From contig BRKX01000007.1 of NCBI GenBank assembly GCA_026008535.1, positions 8,455,001-8,519,000 of the forward strand: a stretch of DNA of 64,000 nucleotides, written 5' to 3'. Positions 62,389 to 64,000 of the stretch are shown here, one piece after another. Numbering within the stretch: the first letter of the stretch is position 1; the number at the start of each line of letters is the position of its first letter. The notes under the pieces were generated by a model, which did no database searches, had not been told where the DNA came from, and saw only the letters and a list, made by a program, of their open reading frames with translations. The stretch comes from Perilla frutescens. Lineage: Eukaryota; Streptophyta; Magnoliopsida; Lamiales; Lamiaceae. Made by a program: the position numbers and the translations under genes.

Positions 62389-62424
<36 letters not shown>

Positions 62425-62892
62425 ATGAAACCACAACTCTCAAGGACCTTGACTCGAAATTTATATTTCGTCTACAAACCAATTGGTAGCAAGAACTTAT
62501 CAAGTTAGTGCTTCGCTACCTCACTTTTGCCTTCAGATTGTTCTGTTTTAGATGTTGGTTTGTTCCTAATTAACTCAAACACCTTTCAAGGTAAATTGAT
62601 CGCGATTGTGAGTTTTTGGAATAAAAAATTATTATGAATTACAGTTTCTTAGTTGGTCTTTATTTCCATGATGATAGTACTAGAGACAAAATGGGGTTGT
62701 CACATGTTCTATTTTGTACAGGTAATTATGATAAATGCTTGGTTAATTAGTTTGTGGCACATTGAGATTTTACTTATATTAAATGTTTGCTCCTCACGAA
62801 ATAATGATTCGTATCAAAATGAAAAGTTCATAAAAGGTTGTCGTTTCCTTGATGCAGAGCTGCAAGACATGGATCAGATTCTAGATGGCACG
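62336..62892 (+). pseudogene. PIP5K pseudogene fragment (two exons and an intron)
   Basis: On the plus strand 62336-62380 reads EYRIHRRFDLKGSS, identical over 14 residues to exon 5 of the intact PIP5K gene. A (GA)n tract (62391-62420) then replaces the next codons. The homology resumes at 62421-62505 with IDETTTLKDLD and FRLQTNW, followed by a TAG where the intact gene has a Tyr codon. After an intron of about 290 bp, 62798-62892 reads NDSYQNEKFIKGCRFLDAEL then QDMDQILDG, homologous to exon 6 and ending at a GTAAAT donor. The acceptor is destroyed: the intact gene has CCTCAG before GAAA, this copy has CCTCAC (AC at 62796-62797). Kinase N-terminal exons, MORN repeats and the last exon are absent. 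Retained intron structure points to a genomic duplication, not retroposition. Confidence 0.9.
62391..62420 (+). repeat. (AG)n microsatellite inside PIP5K pseudogene exon
   Basis: A 30-bp dinucleotide tract lying between two blocks of exon homology. Confidence 0.95.
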
Positions 62893-63430
62893 TAAATTGT
62901 TATAGCCACATATTATTCTCTCTTTTATGTTGTGTTACTAGGAATATAATGTTTTTTTATAGATAGTTCAACCTCATTTCAACTCAGTATTTTTATGAGG
63001 AAAAATAGAAAACTTTAATATGAGTGCTTGATTTGGATAGGTTTAATTAAATTTTTATATTAAATTTGAATGTGGTGGTTGTAATGGTTCAAAGAGCCTT
63101 TTGAATGGGTTGGCAATGTAGTTTAGGAAGTTTGTGAGAAGACAGTTTGTGGGGTATATTGCTTTTATTTTATTTTTCTTGTAATGTTTTTCTTACTATT
63201 GTTTGACAAACTACACCATTTAATGACGAAGTTGACATGCTGGTTTAATTCTTTGTCTTGACTGATGTTAGTTCATTAGCAAAAATTTGTGGATTAAAGA
63301 AATCAAATTTGATCCCATTATTTATATATATATTAAAGTAGAATTGTAAAATTTCAGGGGTAAAATTATAAATGAAAAAATATAAAAAAAATTACTACAA
63401 GTTAAGAATGATGCCAAAAATAATCATATT
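62893..63430. other. AT-rich flank of the PIP5K pseudogene
   Basis: No homology to the last PIP5K exon (activation loop GANMPARAE) was found here, and no other gene is supported. Confidence 0.5.
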
Positions 63431-63560
63431 TAACCGCATAGCTCAGTTGGCCGTGGATATTTTGTGGCTGAAGTTTCCAAGTGTGAGGTCCTGTGTTTGA
63501 TCCATTGAAGTGCGTGCATGTGTATAGTTGTTGTGTTCTTTCTTTCTTTTTATTTTATAA
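63431..63560 (+). mobile_element. tRNA-derived SINE, second family (plus)
   Basis: A near-consensus A box TAGCTCAGTTGG (63439-63450) is followed 44 bp later by a B box GTTTGATCC (63495-63503). A short unique part and a T-rich end (about 63537-63575) follow. The A-to-B spacing fits RNA polymerase III promoters, but arms for a tRNA cloverleaf do not pair, so it is read as a SINE head and not a tRNA gene. It differs in sequence from the SINEs at 34981 and 48791. Target duplications were not resolved. Confidence 0.65.
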
Positions 63561-64000
63561 TTTTTTTCCCTCATTTTTAATTATATATATTTCCATTTAA
63601 GCTCTTTTTCTCACTTTACCATCATTTTTCTTTCCATTTAAGCCATTATTTGTATTCTTTCGAAGATGTAACGAGAGATTTTCATTATTATTGAATTTGA
63701 GTTGGACAAATATTGAAATGTATGCATATTAATTGACAATGTTAATACATAGTTTTATAAATGATGGATGCATTATTATATTTACATAAATTTCCAATTA
63801 CTTTCTACGTGCTTTTAACATTTTATTTTTATTTATTTATTTTTCAATTTTTCATGGTTTAAAGTTCTTATTTTATTAAATTATTTTTATTCATGAAAGG
63901 TACATGTGGTTTGCCAATTTGATTTACGAAATTTATCATAATAAGTTATGGAAGTTTGATTTTCTAACTTTTATCTATATATTTACTCACATCTATTCCA
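63561..64000. other. AT-rich stretch to window end
   Basis: Nothing beyond AT-rich sequence is seen. Confidence 0.5.

Noticed and set aside
63431..63510. Functional tRNA gene
   Set aside because: A and B boxes are good, but the acceptor and anticodon arms do not pair convincingly. A SINE head fits better.

Overview
This window is AT-rich, repeat-dense nuclear DNA from a flowering plant, most probably a eudicot. The basis is one spliced plant-type gene, plant-specific transposon families (CACTA, FAR1-type MULE, hAT, Stowaway, tRNA-derived SINEs, Ty1/copia and Ty3/gypsy) and long AT-rich intergenic stretches with GA/CT, TA and AAT microsatellites. An asterid such as a Lamiales species is a guess that the sequence alone does not prove.

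One host gene looks intact: a seven-exon minus-strand gene at 16507-19875. It encodes a type-B phosphatidylinositol-4-phosphate 5-kinase with an N-terminal MORN-repeat region and a C-terminal lipid-kinase domain (792 codons plus stop; every splice junction has GT..AG and keeps frame). Two other host-gene relics are visible. An amino-acid permease (AAP family) pseudogene at 2483-3458 (minus) retains introns and is interrupted by a CpG-rich segment. A PIP5K pseudogene fragment at 62336-62892 (plus) lies about 42 kb from the intact kinase, in opposite orientation, with a lost splice acceptor and a GA microsatellite inside an exon.

Layout: 1-1881, end of a decayed Ty3/gypsy element (minus); 2483-3458, AAP pseudogene; 4430-5050, hairpin element with a nested MITE; 5440-8090, LTR-like remnants; 8.1-16 kb, AT-rich with small MITEs; 16.5-20.3 kb, PIP5K gene and promoter; 22.9-24.1 kb, Stowaway and a second MITE; 28.8-32.2 kb, 5'-truncated CACTA element; 32.6-33.0 kb, CACTA-like MITE; 34.8-35.1 kb, MITE carrying a SINE; 38.4-38.7 kb, 64-bp tandem repeat; 39.5-40.1 and 45.3-45.9 kb, two copies of a long-TIR MULE MITE with perfect 10-bp target duplications; 41.4-44.3 kb, internally deleted FAR1-type MULE; 48.1-48.9 kb, hAT element and SINE; 49.3-54.7 kb, complete but dead Ty1/copia retrotransposon; 55.0-55.7 kb, hAT MITE; 58.6-59.4 kb, nested MULE MITEs; 62.3-62.9 kb, PIP5K pseudogene; 63.4 kb, SINE.

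The most unusual structure is the MULE at 41.4-44.3 kb. Besides long terminal inverted repeats and a broken FAR1-type transposase, it carries more than twenty copies of a short motif, TTAGCAYTR, in its non-coding parts. The motif lies on the plus strand in the left arm and on the minus strand in the right arm, so the arrays point inward. This resembles the short-motif arrays that VANDAL-type MULEs use as binding sites for anti-silencing proteins, but function is not shown here.
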